From assembly GCF_045038035.1 (NCBI RefSeq), contig NZ_CP173427.1:1488001-1552000 (forward strand): a stretch of DNA of 64,000 bases, given 5' to 3'. The notes below the pieces were generated by a model. It was not told the DNA's origin, did no database searches, and was given only the letters and a program-made list of their open reading frames with translations. A program made the translations under genes and the position numbers. The DNA is from Paenibacillus_F chitinolyticus_A. GTDB lineage: Bacteria > Bacillota > Bacilli > Paenibacillales > NBRC-103111. Below, piece by piece: positions 18,245 to 26,997 of this stretch; within the stretch, counting starts at the first letter, position 1, and each line of letters starts with the position of its first letter.

Positions 18245-18523
18245 ATGGGATCGAACAGGTTGGCCGGCATACGCAAATTTATCACCGATGAAAAAGAAAG
18301 GACGTTATCGAATATCCGGAATGGAACGATAGGTAAAGAACAGGCAACCGGAAGCCTCAATACCTTGTATCAGTTGGCTGCAGATATTCACGATATTCAC
18401 TATATGAAGGACATAAGCAGTACGATTGCGCTGCTGCGTTCCGCTTCCGACAATTGGCAGAGACAGGGAGCCTTAATCAGTCAAACGATAGATTCTGCGG
18501 TGTATCGGCCCGGTATAAAATAA
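18245..18523 (+). CDS. Small unknown protein, 92 residues
   Basis: I do not recognise this product. A strong GGGGGAGAGG (18234-18243) directly precedes ATG 18245. The protein is soluble and charged, starting MGSNRLAGIRKFITDEKERT, with no signal peptide or membrane segment; helices seem likely throughout. It is short and single, facing the minus-strand sda gene, whose stop is 22 bases downstream. Position between two sporulation genes (sda and spo0M) is suggestive only. Confidence 0.6.
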   Translation: MGSNRLAGIRKFITDEKERTLSNIRNGTIGKEQATGSLNTLYQLAADIHDIHYMKDISSTIALLRSASDNWQRQGALISQTIDSAVYRPGIK

Positions 18524-18544
18524 GCGGGGCCGGCAAGCCGCCGA

Positions 18545-18682
18545 TTAATATAAATTGCGGCGTCTAATCTCGGAGGCAAGTTGTTGAAGAAATTCGGCAC
18601 CCAACTTCATTTGTAGGGCTTGTACGAAACAATCAAGCAGCTGATAATCACTAAGCAGCTCTACAGCTGATTTTTTTAACAT
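18545..18682 (-). CDS. sda: Sporulation histidine kinase inhibitor Sda
   Basis: 45-residue protein starting MLKKSAVELLSDYQLLD and ending SEIRRRNLY. It lines up along its length with Bacillus Sda: the LSD..LL start, the central A.xM.L spacing, the following Phe and the terminal EI.RR.L. Sda binds KinA-type kinases and blocks the phosphorelay when replication is perturbed. AAAGG at 18692-18696 (minus strand) is 9 bases before ATG 18682; an earlier in-frame ATG at 18691 touches the RBS. It is transcribed toward the 92-residue gene with no clear terminator between them. In B. subtilis sda is DnaA-controlled; here I see only TTATTCATA (two mismatches to a DnaA box) just before the RBS. Confidence 0.85.
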   Translation of the reverse strand: MLKKSAVELLSDYQLLDCFVQALQMKLGAEFLQQLASEIRRRNLY

Positions 18683-18756
18683 GACATTCATCCTTTATGA
18701 ATAAAATGGTAAACGTGGGTACAATCCTATAATAAAAGATTCAAATCGTTTCGTCA

Positions 18757-18781
18757 GCGCAAATTGATTACGCAATTGCGC
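18757..18781. repeat. Imperfect inverted repeat upstream of sda
   Basis: GCGCAAATTG faces GCAATTGCGC, one base short of a perfect palindrome, with ATTAC between. It is a possible operator for sda or for the short plus-strand transcript ending at 18984. Confidence 0.4.
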
Positions 18782-18958
18782 GTTTATCATTACACTTTCA
18801 TGCACATTATTCTTCCAAAAAACAATAAAAATGACCTGTTCCTTTCCATCTGATAGAGGCTTTCGTCCTACTGTTAAAAGGAGGGAGGTCCCGAAACAGG
18901 GTAGAAGGTCCGAGATTTCAGTAAAAAAGCAAGTAAAATCGGCTTTTCCGCAGGCTCC

Positions 18959-18984
18959 GGCTCCTTTCGCAAGGAGCCTTTTTT
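18959..18984 (+). terminator. Orphan intrinsic terminator
   Basis: GGCTCCTT pairs with AAGGAGCC around a TCGC tetraloop, followed by six T. No supported plus-strand gene precedes it after 18523, so it may end a small RNA of roughly 100-180 bases. Confidence 0.8.
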
Positions 18985-19006
18985 ACGTGCGGCCGGAATT
19001 GTTCCG

Positions 19007-19035
19007 AAGACACGATTGTTCAAATCATGTATAAT
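19007..19035 (+). promoter_or_regulatory. spo0M: Sigma-A-like promoter of spo0M
   Basis: AAGACA (19007-19012) and TATAAT (19030-19035) are 17 bases apart, about 47 bases before ATG 19082. Confidence 0.6.
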
Positions 19036-19081
19036 TTTCTCGAAAGATTTCTATTTTTTAGCAAGTTCAGGAGGATGAAGA

Positions 19082-19855
19082 ATGACGTTTTTCCAACGGA
19101 TGCTGGCCAGTATAGGTTTTGGCGCCGCTCAAGTGGATACACGCCTCTGCAAGAATGCCTATTACCCGGGCGAAGAGGTCGAAGGTGTCGTTCATATCCG
19201 CGGGGGCCAAGTCGAACAACGTATCGAGGAGATTTATATTTCGCTGGTCACCGAATACAAACGCGAAGTCAATAACAGTCATGTGAAGGAAACGAGAGAA
19301 ATTGCCAAATACCTCGTTTCGCACCCCTTCACGCTCGGACCGAACGAAGAGATGGAGGTGCCGTTCCGGTTCAGGCTGGCTGAACATACACCGCTTACGC
19401 TGGGGCATACTCCGGTCTGGTTCTCAACCGGGCTCGATATTGCCGGGGCGATCGACCCGAGCGATTCCGACCGGATTGAAGTCATTCCCTCTCCGGAGAT
19501 GCAGGTCGTGTTCGATGCCGCGGACCAGCTCGACTTCCGGCTCCGGGAGGCGGAGGTGAAGCAGTCGCCGAGGTTCGGCGGACGGATCGGCCTGCTGCAG
19601 GAATTCGAATTCGTCCCGGCCGGCCGTTTTCGCAGCGAGCTGGATGAGCTGGAAATCAGCTTCCTGCCGGCGACGGAAGGTCTGGAGCTGCTGCTGCAGA
19701 TCGACCGCAAGGCCAGAGGCTTAGCCGGCTTTATCGCGGAGGCTGCGGACGCGGATGAAACGCTCCTCCGGCTCCGCATTCATCCGGCAGATCTGGGGAG
19801 AGGTCCTTCGTACATGGCAGGCCTGCTGGCAGAATTGATCCAGGATCATCTGTAA
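19082..19855 (+). CDS. spo0M: Sporulation-control protein Spo0M
   Basis: 257-residue cytoplasmic arrestin-fold protein of the SpoOM family, which influences entry into sporulation. The N-terminus MTFFQRMLASIGFGAAQVDT followed by YYPGEEVEGVVHIRGG is the family signature; two beta-sandwich halves meet near residue 130. AGGAGG lies 9 bases before ATG 19082. The downstream membrane-protein gene starts about 30 bases later with its own RBS and may be cotranscribed. Confidence 0.93.
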   Translation: MTFFQRMLASIGFGAAQVDTRLCKNAYYPGEEVEGVVHIRGGQVEQRIEEIYISLVTEYKREVNNSHVKETREIAKYLVSHPFTLGPNEEMEVPFRFRLAEHTPLTLGHTPVWFSTGLDIAGAIDPSDSDRIEVIPSPEMQVVFDAADQLDFRLREAEVKQSPRFGGRIGLLQEFEFVPAGRFRSELDELEISFLPATEGLELLLQIDRKARGLAGFIAEAADADETLLRLRIHPADLGRGPSYMAGLLAELIQDHL

Positions 19856-19885
19856 AATCAACTTTTTACGAAAGAGGTGGAGCCT

Positions 19886-20317
19886 ATGCCTGCGGGAAGC
19901 AAAGCGAAGATGACGCTTTTTCTGAGCCTTATTTTCCCGGTGTATGCCGGAGCCGGCCTATGGGCCGCGGATTTGCTGGCAGGCGCCCGGGCAACATCGC
20001 CGGAAGGAAGTCTGCTCGGGAGCTTTTTCCTTCTGCTTGGGATTTTCACGGCGTTTCCGTTTTATTTCATTTCGTTCTTTCCGCTCGGCAAATTGCTTGG
20101 GTATCTGCGCTCCACACAGCCGGTCAAGGCGCTGGCCTACGCGGCCGCGGGAGGGCTGGGCGGCTACTTGCTTTTATCCCTTCAATACGGAGGATTCCCG
20201 GAAGGACAACAAGGTAGGGGGCCGGCAGCCGTAGTTCTTGTGTTTGCGGCGCTCGGTCTCCTGCTCGCTTGGACGGAAATTTTTCTGGAAAAGAAATCCG
20301 CAGCAGCGGAACGTTAA
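19886..20317 (+). CDS. Unknown integral membrane protein, 143 residues
   Basis: I cannot assign a family. Four hydrophobic segments are visible (about residues 10-30, 42-65, 80-100 and 110-130) joined by short loops, with a short charged C-terminal tail ending EKKSAAAER. ATG 19886 has GAGGTGG five bases upstream; an in-frame GTG at 19877 lies inside that RBS. It follows spo0M by about 30 bases, so a shared transcript is likely, but a link to sporulation is only positional. Confidence 0.75.
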   Translation: MPAGSKAKMTLFLSLIFPVYAGAGLWAADLLAGARATSPEGSLLGSFFLLLGIFTAFPFYFISFFPLGKLLGYLRSTQPVKALAYAAAGGLGGYLLLSLQYGGFPEGQQGRGPAAVVLVFAALGLLLAWTEIFLEKKSAAAER

Positions 20318-20356
20318 ACCGCCAAAAAGGAAGGCAGCGAAGGATAACAGAATCAG

Positions 20357-20389
20357 GACTGCCGCGTGTCGGGCGCAGCGGTCTTTTTT
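20357..20389 (+). terminator. Terminator after the spo0M pair
   Basis: GACTGCCGC pairs with GCAGCGGTC (one mismatch, one G-U pair), followed by six T. Confidence 0.75.
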
Positions 20390-20490
20390 GTTGCCTGGAA
20401 AGGGCGGAGCCCGTTTGATTTTAGAGGGTCGGAGTGATATGATCGTTACAAACTTTTAAGCCTAAGATTCGGGGAAGGGGTTATCGGGTT

Positions 20491-21042
20491 ATGAAAGCTT
20501 TGATCGTCATTGACTATACGTACGATTTTGTCGAAGGCAAGCTTCCGGTCGGAGATCCCGCCATTGCCATAGAGGAGAGAATTACGGCGCTCACGGAGGA
20601 ATTTCTGGAAGAGGGCGGTTTTGTCGTCATGGCCGTGGATTTCCATCGTTTGAACGAGCCTTTTCATCCGGAGACCAAGCTGTTTCCGCCTCACAATATA
20701 GAGGGCACGAGCGGACGCGAGCTGTACGGCCGTTTAAATACCCTTTACCGGGAAAAGGAAGGCCAGATCTTGTGGCTGGATAAAACGCGGTACAGCGCGT
20801 TCTGCGGTACGGATCTGGAGCTGCAGCTGCGTGCGCGCGGGATTCAGGAAGTTCATCTGGCCGGCGTCTGCACGGATATTTGCGTTCTGCATACGGCCGT
20901 GGATGCGTATAACAAGGCTTTCGAGCTGATCGTCCACGAGGATGCGGTGGCCAGTTTTAACCCGGACGGGCATACGTTTGCCCTAAACCATTTCCGTACT
21001 TCGCTGGGCGCTCAAGTCGTGAGAGGCAGCGAACCGGTCTAA
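20491..21042 (+). CDS. pncA: Nicotinamidase (isochorismatase-like cysteine hydrolase)
   Basis: Converts nicotinamide to nicotinic acid in NAD salvage; cytoplasmic. 183 residues with the catalytic triad of the family: Asp8 (VIDYTYDF), Lys98 (WLDKTRYSAF) and Cys131 (GVCTDICVLHTA). AVDFH at 48-52 holds the metal-site Asp and His. The nicotinate phosphoribosyltransferase gene follows after 42 bases with its own RBS, and the two steps are consecutive, which supports nicotinamidase over other isochorismatase-like hydrolases. Confidence 0.9.
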   Translation: MKALIVIDYTYDFVEGKLPVGDPAIAIEERITALTEEFLEEGGFVVMAVDFHRLNEPFHPETKLFPPHNIEGTSGRELYGRLNTLYREKEGQILWLDKTRYSAFCGTDLELQLRARGIQEVHLAGVCTDICVLHTAVDAYNKAFELIVHEDAVASFNPDGHTFALNHFRTSLGAQVVRGSEPV

Positions 21043-21084
21043 CAGCAGGACTATTACATTGTCAGGAACAGGTGAGAGAAATTC

Positions 21085-22533
21085 ATGAGCAGCATACCGA
21101 ATTTAACCTTACATACGGATAAGTATCAGATCAACATGATGTACGCCCACTGGAAGAACGGTTCCCACCGCCAGAAAGCGGTATTCGAAGCGTTCTTCCG
21201 GAAACTTCCTTTCGGGAACGGATACGCGGTCTTTGCAGGTTTGCAGCGTCTCATCGACTATGTACACCGTCTTAAGTTCGACGAGCCGGCTCTGCGCTAT
21301 TTGAGCGAGCAGGAAGAGAATTACGACGAAGGATTTCTGGAAGCATTAAAAGCGTTCCGTTTCGGCGGGTCCATCTACTCGATGGAGGAAGGAACGCTCG
21401 TTTTCGCGAACGAGCCGCTCGTACGGGTAGAAGGCACGATTTTCGAAACCCAGCTGATCGAAACGGCGCTGCTTAATTTTATCAACTACCAGACGCTGAT
21501 CGCGACAAAGGCTTCCCGCATCAAAAACGTGTCTCCGGAAGACACGTTCCTGGAATTCGGCACACGGCGCGCCCAGGAAGCGGACGCCGCGGTATGGGGA
21601 GCGCGGGCCTCGTATATCGCCGGCTTCGACGCCACCTCGAACGTGCTGGCCGGCATGATGTTCGGCATCCCTTCCAAAGGGACCCACGCCCATTCCTGGG
21701 TGCAGGGACACGCTTCGGAGCAGGAGGCGTTCGATAAATTCGCCGAGGCGCTGCCGAATCAGGTGACGCTGCTTGTGGACACGTACCATACGCTGAAAAG
21801 CGGCGTGCCGCATGCGATCCGCACGGCGAAGAAGATGGAAGAGCAGGGGAAACGGATGCAGGCGATCCGTCTGGACAGTGGCGACTTGGCTTACCTGTCC
21901 ATCAAAGCCCGCAAAATGCTCGACGAAGCGGGGCTGGAGTATGTGAAAATCGTGGCGTCGAACGATCTCGACGAAAACACGATTTTGAACCTGAAGGCAC
22001 AGGGAGCCCGGATCGACACGTGGGGAGTGGGTACCCAGCTGATCACCGCGGCCGACCAGCCTTCGCTGGGCGGGGTGTACAAGCTTGTGGCGATCGAGGA
22101 AAACGGCGTCATGGTGCCGAAGATCAAGATCTCCGGCAATCCCGAGAAAGTATCCACACCGGGCTGGAAGGATGTCTACCGCATTATCGGCTCCGATACG
22201 GGCAAAGCTATCGCCGACTATATTGTGCTGCATGACGAGACGGACGTCCAGGAAGGCAGGAAAATCAAGCTTTTCGATCCCGTTCATCCGTATATTTATA
22301 AATATGTGGACGAGTATAAGGCGGTTCAGCTGCTGAAGCCTGTCTTCGAAGACGGCAAGCAGGTATACGAGGTGCCTTCCCTGGAAGAGATGAGAGCTCA
22401 TCACCGGAAACAGCTCGACCAGTTCTGGCCGGAATATCTCCGCAAGCTGAATCCCGAGAAATATGCGGTCGATCTCAGCACCAAGACGTGGGAAATGAAA
22501 ATGAAAATGATTGAAAACTTCAACTTCAGCTGA
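21085..22533 (+). CDS. pncB: Nicotinate phosphoribosyltransferase
   Basis: Joins nicotinate and PRPP (ATP-dependent) to give NaMN, the entry of the Preiss-Handler route to NAD. 482 residues, no signal peptide. Recognisable blocks: LTLHTDKYQINMMYAHWKNG at the start, FEAFFRKLPFGNGYAVFAG, LEFGTRRAQEADAA (phosphoribosyl region), THAHSWVQ and AIRLDSGDLAYLS. It forms an operon with pncA and ends at a strong bidirectional terminator. Confidence 0.95.
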   Translation: MSSIPNLTLHTDKYQINMMYAHWKNGSHRQKAVFEAFFRKLPFGNGYAVFAGLQRLIDYVHRLKFDEPALRYLSEQEENYDEGFLEALKAFRFGGSIYSMEEGTLVFANEPLVRVEGTIFETQLIETALLNFINYQTLIATKASRIKNVSPEDTFLEFGTRRAQEADAAVWGARASYIAGFDATSNVLAGMMFGIPSKGTHAHSWVQGHASEQEAFDKFAEALPNQVTLLVDTYHTLKSGVPHAIRTAKKMEEQGKRMQAIRLDSGDLAYLSIKARKMLDEAGLEYVKIVASNDLDENTILNLKAQGARIDTWGVGTQLITAADQPSLGGVYKLVAIEENGVMVPKIKISGNPEKVSTPGWKDVYRIIGSDTGKAIADYIVLHDETDVQEGRKIKLFDPVHPYIYKYVDEYKAVQLLKPVFEDGKQVYEVPSLEEMRAHHRKQLDQFWPEYLRKLNPEKYAVDLSTKTWEMKMKMIENFNFS

Positions 22534-22540
22534 TTGATCA

Positions 22541-22596
22541 AAAGCCCCGTACCCGAAGGACGAGTGTTTCGTCCACCGGGTACGGGGCTGCTTTTT
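22541..22596. terminator. Bidirectional terminator between pncB and the MFS gene
   Basis: AGCCCCGTACCC pairs with GGGTACGGGGCT; the loop contains a second hairpin GGACGA/TCGTCC. T runs flank it on both strands. Confidence 0.9.
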
Positions 22597-22642
22597 GCAT
22601 GAGGGCCGGATTGGAAATGAGCGGAGCGGGCTTGCTGTCCGG

Positions 22643-23968
22643 TCAAACCGTTTCGTGCTGCTCCGGAATGCGTTTGTGCACAATGAGGCCGATGACGACC
22701 ATAACCAGAAGGGAACCGAGCGCGACCCGGCTGGCCAAGGTGCCCTGATCCTGGAGCAGCAAAGTGATCGTTCCGTACAGAACCGGTCCCACAATCGAGG
22801 ACACTTTGCCGGAGAAGGCGAAGAGCCCGAAGAACTGGCCGCGTTTGTCCGGAGGCGACAGCTCGACGATCAAGGTTCGCGAGGTTACCCACATGGAGCC
22901 CATGGAAATCCCGTAGATGACGCCGGCCGCCCAGAACATCGGCTCGTTGACGGCTGTCGTACCCAGGCCGATGGCGACGATCAGCAGCAGGGCGACATAG
23001 ACGACCGCGCGCTTGGCTCCGTATTTCCGGGTCAGGTAGCCGAAGACGAAGGAACCGAATATGCTCGAAACGGTCGCCACGAGATACAAGACGAGGAACC
23101 TGACAGTTGAAAAGCCGACCACGGTTTTGGCGTACACGGCCATCACGGAGATGGCGGTCTGCAGGGCATCATTGAAGAAGAAGTAGGCCACCATAAACAG
23201 GAAAATAGGCCGGTATTTCTTCATTTCTTTGAAGGTGGCCGCGATTTCCTTGTAGCCGCTTAAAAATCCGGTCTGCCCGCCGGAACGGGGTGCGGGGGCC
23301 GCCTCTTTGTAGAAGAGCATAAGCGGCAGCGCAAAAAGCAGATAAAGCAGCGCGCTGGGCAGGAAGGTCTGCTCATACTGCTGCCCGCTTGCCAGCGGGT
23401 ACACGGAGAGCCCGATCAGGGTACCGATATAGCCGAGCGCGACGCCAAACCCCGAGATGAGCGGGATTTCCCTGGAATTTCCCAGATCCGAAATCATCGC
23501 ATCATAGAACACGACCGACGAGCTGAAAAAGAACTTGGCGATGACGAAAAAGAAGAGGACGCCCGCCACGGCAAGGGGAAGCCCCAAAAACGAGGCGCTG
23601 CTTTGCCAGTTGGCCGATAATGCCATCAGCAGCGTAAATCCGATCGCGAGCAGCGTGAACGGGACCATAAGGCCTTTCTTGCGGCCGGTACGGTCCATCC
23701 AGACACCGTACAGCGGACTGAGCAGGACGATGAGCAGGCCCGAGAGGGCGTTGGTATACGTAATGAACGTGCTGGCGACCTGATCCATCCGCGCATCGCC
23801 GCCGATCACCTGAGTCAAGTAAAACGGGAAGAACAACGTGACGATGTTGGAGGAGAAAATCGTGTTGGCCAAATCGTTTAATCCCCAGGAAAGAACGGGC
23901 CTGGACAGAAAGAGCTTGCGTCCTTTCGCAGGGAGGGGCGCCGGTGTAACCGGGTTCGTTTGAGACAT
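22643..23968 (-). CDS. MFS transporter of the UMF1/Atg22-like family
   Basis: 441 residues with about twelve membrane segments. The N-terminal SRPVLSWGLNDLANTIFSSN followed by FPFYLTQVIGG and MDRTGRKKG (loop 2-3) resemble the UMF1 family related to fungal Atg22 and Bacillus YxiO. The substrate of bacterial members is not established to my knowledge. The gene is single, convergent with pncB and divergent from the sirtuin gene, so a role in nicotinate or amino-acid movement is possible but unproven. RBS GGAAGG sits just before ATG on the minus strand. Confidence 0.82.
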   Translation of the reverse strand: MSQTNPVTPAPLPAKGRKLFLSRPVLSWGLNDLANTIFSSNIVTLFFPFYLTQVIGGDARMDQVASTFITYTNALSGLLIVLLSPLYGVWMDRTGRKKGLMVPFTLLAIGFTLLMALSANWQSSASFLGLPLAVAGVLFFFVIAKFFFSSSVVFYDAMISDLGNSREIPLISGFGVALGYIGTLIGLSVYPLASGQQYEQTFLPSALLYLLFALPLMLFYKEAAPAPRSGGQTGFLSGYKEIAATFKEMKKYRPIFLFMVAYFFFNDALQTAISVMAVYAKTVVGFSTVRFLVLYLVATVSSIFGSFVFGYLTRKYGAKRAVVYVALLLIVAIGLGTTAVNEPMFWAAGVIYGISMGSMWVTSRTLIVELSPPDKRGQFFGLFAFSGKVSSIVGPVLYGTITLLLQDQGTLASRVALGSLLVMVVIGLIVHKRIPEQHETV

Positions 23969-24200
23969 GAGGCACCTTCCTTTTCACGGGTTCGAAATGT
24001 TAAGCACTGGATTTAATCGGATTTTTTCTTGTACACACTTATTCGCCCGGCTTTACCGGAATTCCTCTCCTTTTACCTAATATTTGCAATCGCTTTCCGG
24101 AAGGTGCCTGAAATAAGGTACAATAAGGAGACGGCTTTCGAAATTCCCGGGGACTGAGAATGGCCGGGGGTTACTTATTCCAATTCAGGGAGGGCTCGAA

Positions 24201-24962
24201 ATGGGCGAACTGCCATCAAATGAAAACCATACGGAAAATCTCCGCCGTCTGATTGACGAAAGCGAGCGCATCGTGTTCTTCGGCGGTGCCGGAACTTCTA
24301 CGGAAAGCGGAATTCCCGATTTCCGATCTTCAAGCGGCTTGTACAACAGCGGGGCGGACTACGACTATCCGCCGGAAGTGATGCTGAGCCGCAGCTTTTT
24401 TATCCGTGAGCCGGAGAAGTTCTACGCCTTCTACAGGGGAGAGATGCTTCACCCCGCGGCCAGGCCGAACCCGGCCCATCTGGCGCTTGCGGAACTGGAG
24501 CGCAGCGGCAAGCTTACCGCCGTCATTACGCAGAATATCGACGGACTCCACCAGCTTGCCGGAAGCAAGCGCGTTCTGGAGCTGCACGGCTCCGTGCTCC
24601 GGAACAAATGCCTCTCCTGCGGCGAAGGCTACGGACTGGATGCGGTCATGGAAAGCATCGAGACGGTGCCCCGCTGCACGGCGTGCGGAGGCATCATCAA
24701 GCCTGACGTGGTCCTCTATGAGGAAGGGCTGGATGCGGAAGTGCTGGGCGAAGCGGCCGCTCAAATCGCCGCGGCCGATTTGCTGATCGTCGGCGGCACC
24801 TCGCTGACGGTTCAGCCGGCCGCAGGCATGGTAGGCCGGTTCCGCGGCGGCCGTCTGGCCCTGATCAACCTGGACCCGACTCCATACGATTCGCACGCTT
24901 CCTGTATTATCCGGGAGCCGATCGGGAAAGTGCTGGCTCCTTTTGCGGAAAAAAGACCGTAA
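24201..24962 (+). CDS. cobB: NAD-dependent protein deacylase, sirtuin (CobB/SrtN type)
   Basis: Removes acyl groups from lysines using NAD+, releasing nicotinamide and O-acyl-ADP-ribose; cytoplasmic. 253 residues with all family motifs: GAGTSTESGIPDFR (NAD binding, about 29-42), TQNIDGLHQLAG, catalytic His in VLELHGSVL, two zinc Cys pairs (CLSCG and CTACGG), GGTSLTVQPAA and LINLD. RBS AGGGAGGG is about 9 bases upstream. The nicotinamide it releases is the substrate of the PncA encoded 3 kb away. Confidence 0.94.
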   Translation: MGELPSNENHTENLRRLIDESERIVFFGGAGTSTESGIPDFRSSSGLYNSGADYDYPPEVMLSRSFFIREPEKFYAFYRGEMLHPAARPNPAHLALAELERSGKLTAVITQNIDGLHQLAGSKRVLELHGSVLRNKCLSCGEGYGLDAVMESIETVPRCTACGGIIKPDVVLYEEGLDAEVLGEAAAQIAAADLLIVGGTSLTVQPAAGMVGRFRGGRLALINLDPTPYDSHASCIIREPIGKVLAPFAEKRP

Positions 24963-25103
24963 ACGGCCTTTCGGGGAACAGAAGGACTGAATCGGGAAGG
25001 AATCCGGCAGGTCCGGCGGCGAATTTTATTCGACAGGAGCGGACGCCGGTTGACGGTTGAACCGGACGGAGCCGCATTACAATGTCAAAGGAGACCTAAC
25101 AAC

Positions 25104-26723
25104 ATGAGACGCGGTTTGGATATAGCAGGATACGTTTTTTCCCGGTCGGGTAAGCGGGGGAGTTTAATGGAAGGCGCGGGCAACCGAAAAGCGCAATCGG
25201 ATGCCGCCGGAGCGGAGGTTTGGAATGAGGATGGCGGCCGAAAGGACCTTTGGCCGCATGCCTTGTACGCCGGAGCCAAAGGAGCTATGCGTACGGGAGC
25301 GGCCGCGCTGCTGATCGGCGGCATCCTGTTCGCGGCTGGCCCTGCCCGTCAAGCTCTTGCCGACGATGCGGTCACAAGCGGCAGCAGGCAGGTAAGCGCC
25401 GGCGGGAAAAGCTTTGCCGTCAAATGGGTGCGCGTCGATGTGACGGACCCGCATCTCGAGGTTGTGCCCGTTACGGCTTCGCGCGGCATCGGGTACGATG
25501 AGAGCTTCTCGTCCATGATCGCCAGGACGGGAGCGGTCGCCGCGGTGAACGGAACTTTTTTCAATGCGTATGAAAAAGACGCCTCGATCCGTTACCCGAA
25601 CGGCCTTATGCTGAAAGACGGGGAGCTGCTGCATTCCGGGGAAAACCAGTCCCTGATTGTCGATGCGGACAAGACGGTGGATATCCGGAAACTCAAGATG
25701 TCCTATACGATTACGGCGACTCACGGCGGTAAGGATTATACGTTTTCTCCATGGGGGACCAATAAGGATTATGGCGATTCCCAGCCCGACCAGGTCGTCT
25801 GGTTTACGCCCGAATACAAAGCCGCCGTCGGCAAAAGCGGAACGACGAAAGTGGTTGTGCGGGACGGCGTTATCACGGCCATTACAGGGGACGCTGTTTA
25901 TGTGCCGTATAACGGGTACGTTTGTCTGATCGGAAACAGCTCGAACAACATGAGCAACCTGCTTCCGCACCTCCATGTGGGCGACACCGTCACGGCGAAG
26001 CTGGAAGTGACGGAGAACGGCCAGCGCGTTCAAGGAGCGGATCTGTGGCAGAGCGCCACAGGGGTCGGGCCCAAGCTCGTGACCGGCGGCAAGGTGGATA
26101 TCGATCCTGCCCGGGACGGCTTCACCGATCCAAAAATCACGAAGCAGGCCGCTATGCGCAGCTTTGTGGGCGCGGATGCCCAGGGCAGACTCGTCATGGG
26201 GACGGTTAACGGCGCGACCATGAACGATCTCGCGCAGATCGCGCTCTCGATGGGCTTGACCGATGCGATGAACATGGACGGCGGGGCCAGTTCGGGGCTG
26301 TACGCCAACGGAAGCATGCTGACGGCCCCCGGACGGGCTCTGAGCAACGCGCTTGTGGTGAAGAGACACGCGACCCCGCAGGTGCAGGTTGCGGTGAACG
26401 GCCAGCTGTCCGCGGGCTTCAAAGGCTTTATCGGCGGGGAGACGACGATGGTCCCCATGCGCCCTCTGCTGAACGCGATGAATACCGAATACAAATGGGA
26501 CAACGCGGCGCATTCCCTGACCTTGAAAAAGGGTGACGTCGAGATGGTCATGACCGTCGGCAGTTATTATATCCGCGTCAACGGCACGGATTACTGGGTG
26601 CCTGCGGCGCCGCAGCTGCTGGATAATTATTTGTATGTCCCTCTGCGTTTCACGGCCGAGAAGATCGGGGCGGAGGTCAAGTGGAATCAGAGCTTGTACC
26701 GGGCCGACATTGTACTGCCCTAA
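25104..26723 (+). CDS. Exported phosphodiester glycosidase-family protein with Cu-amine-oxidase-like stalk domain
   Basis: About 539 residues. A hydrophobic export segment (GAAALLIGGILFAAG, about 65-80) follows a ~60-residue charged N-terminal region. The middle (about 90-430) matches the NAGPA/DUF2233 phosphodiester glycosidase domain: GAVAAVNGTFFNA, YPNGLMLKDGEL, KQAAMRSFVGAD and AMNMDGGASSGLYANG. The C-terminal part (about 430-539) is a Cu-amine-oxidase N-terminal-like domain (MVPMRPLLNAMNTEYKWDN, YVPLRFTAEKIGAEVKW), often found in cell-surface proteins of Paenibacillus. The start is uncertain: ATG 25104 has AAAGGAG 10 bases upstream, while ATG 25287, just before the export segment, also has AAAGGAG but only 2 bases away. 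Probable role in envelope glycan or exopolysaccharide processing. Confidence 0.85.
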   Translation: MRRGLDIAGYVFSRSGKRGSLMEGAGNRKAQSDAAGAEVWNEDGGRKDLWPHALYAGAKGAMRTGAAALLIGGILFAAGPARQALADDAVTSGSRQVSAGGKSFAVKWVRVDVTDPHLEVVPVTASRGIGYDESFSSMIARTGAVAAVNGTFFNAYEKDASIRYPNGLMLKDGELLHSGENQSLIVDADKTVDIRKLKMSYTITATHGGKDYTFSPWGTNKDYGDSQPDQVVWFTPEYKAAVGKSGTTKVVVRDGVITAITGDAVYVPYNGYVCLIGNSSNNMSNLLPHLHVGDTVTAKLEVTENGQRVQGADLWQSATGVGPKLVTGGKVDIDPARDGFTDPKITKQAAMRSFVGADAQGRLVMGTVNGATMNDLAQIALSMGLTDAMNMDGGASSGLYANGSMLTAPGRALSNALVVKRHATPQVQVAVNGQLSAGFKGFIGGETTMVPMRPLLNAMNTEYKWDNAAHSLTLKKGDVEMVMTVGSYYIRVNGTDYWVPAAPQLLDNYLYVPLRFTAEKIGAEVKWNQSLYRADIVLP

Positions 26724-26738
26724 AGCTGTAAAATCAGG

Positions 26739-26765
26739 TCCCTGCCGGGAGGCGGGGATTTTTTT
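26739..26765 (+). terminator. Terminator after the phosphodiester glycosidase gene
   Basis: TCCCTGCC pairs with GGCGGGGA (one G-U pair) around GGGA, followed by seven T. Confidence 0.85.
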
Positions 26766-26997
26766 GTGCTCGATTGGCGTGAGTGAGTAGGTGTGGGAGT
26801 GGAGACGGGCAATTTTCATGACCTCTTGAAAAGCAAGGCCTGAATCAGATGAGCATCGGGAGATTTGGCAAAGACTTTGAAATAATGCGGTTAATTATTG
26901 ACAATAGCCCTCTCGCCTCTATGAGGAGAAGGCTGAGGGCTACCAACCGGGGGATGTATGGCTTCTGGTGCCGCATCAGGTGTTTCGCCAAGAGCGG

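Larger units (their letters stand above)
18683..19081. other. Intergenic region between sda and spo0M
   Basis: About 400 bases. It holds an imperfect inverted repeat at 18757-18781 (arms GCGCAA and TTGCGC) between the sda start and the plus-strand side, an orphan intrinsic terminator (18959-18984) and the spo0M promoter. No convincing ORF. Confidence 0.6.

Noticed and set aside
18831..19034. Open frame of 67 codons upstream of spo0M
   Set aside because: No RBS, it runs through an intrinsic terminator, and its composition is unlike a protein.
26930..26990. Short GC-rich reading YQPGDVWLLVPHQVF as a remnant of a cupin/AraC gene
   Set aside because: Fewer than 25 codons, no RBS or continuation; it could be chance.
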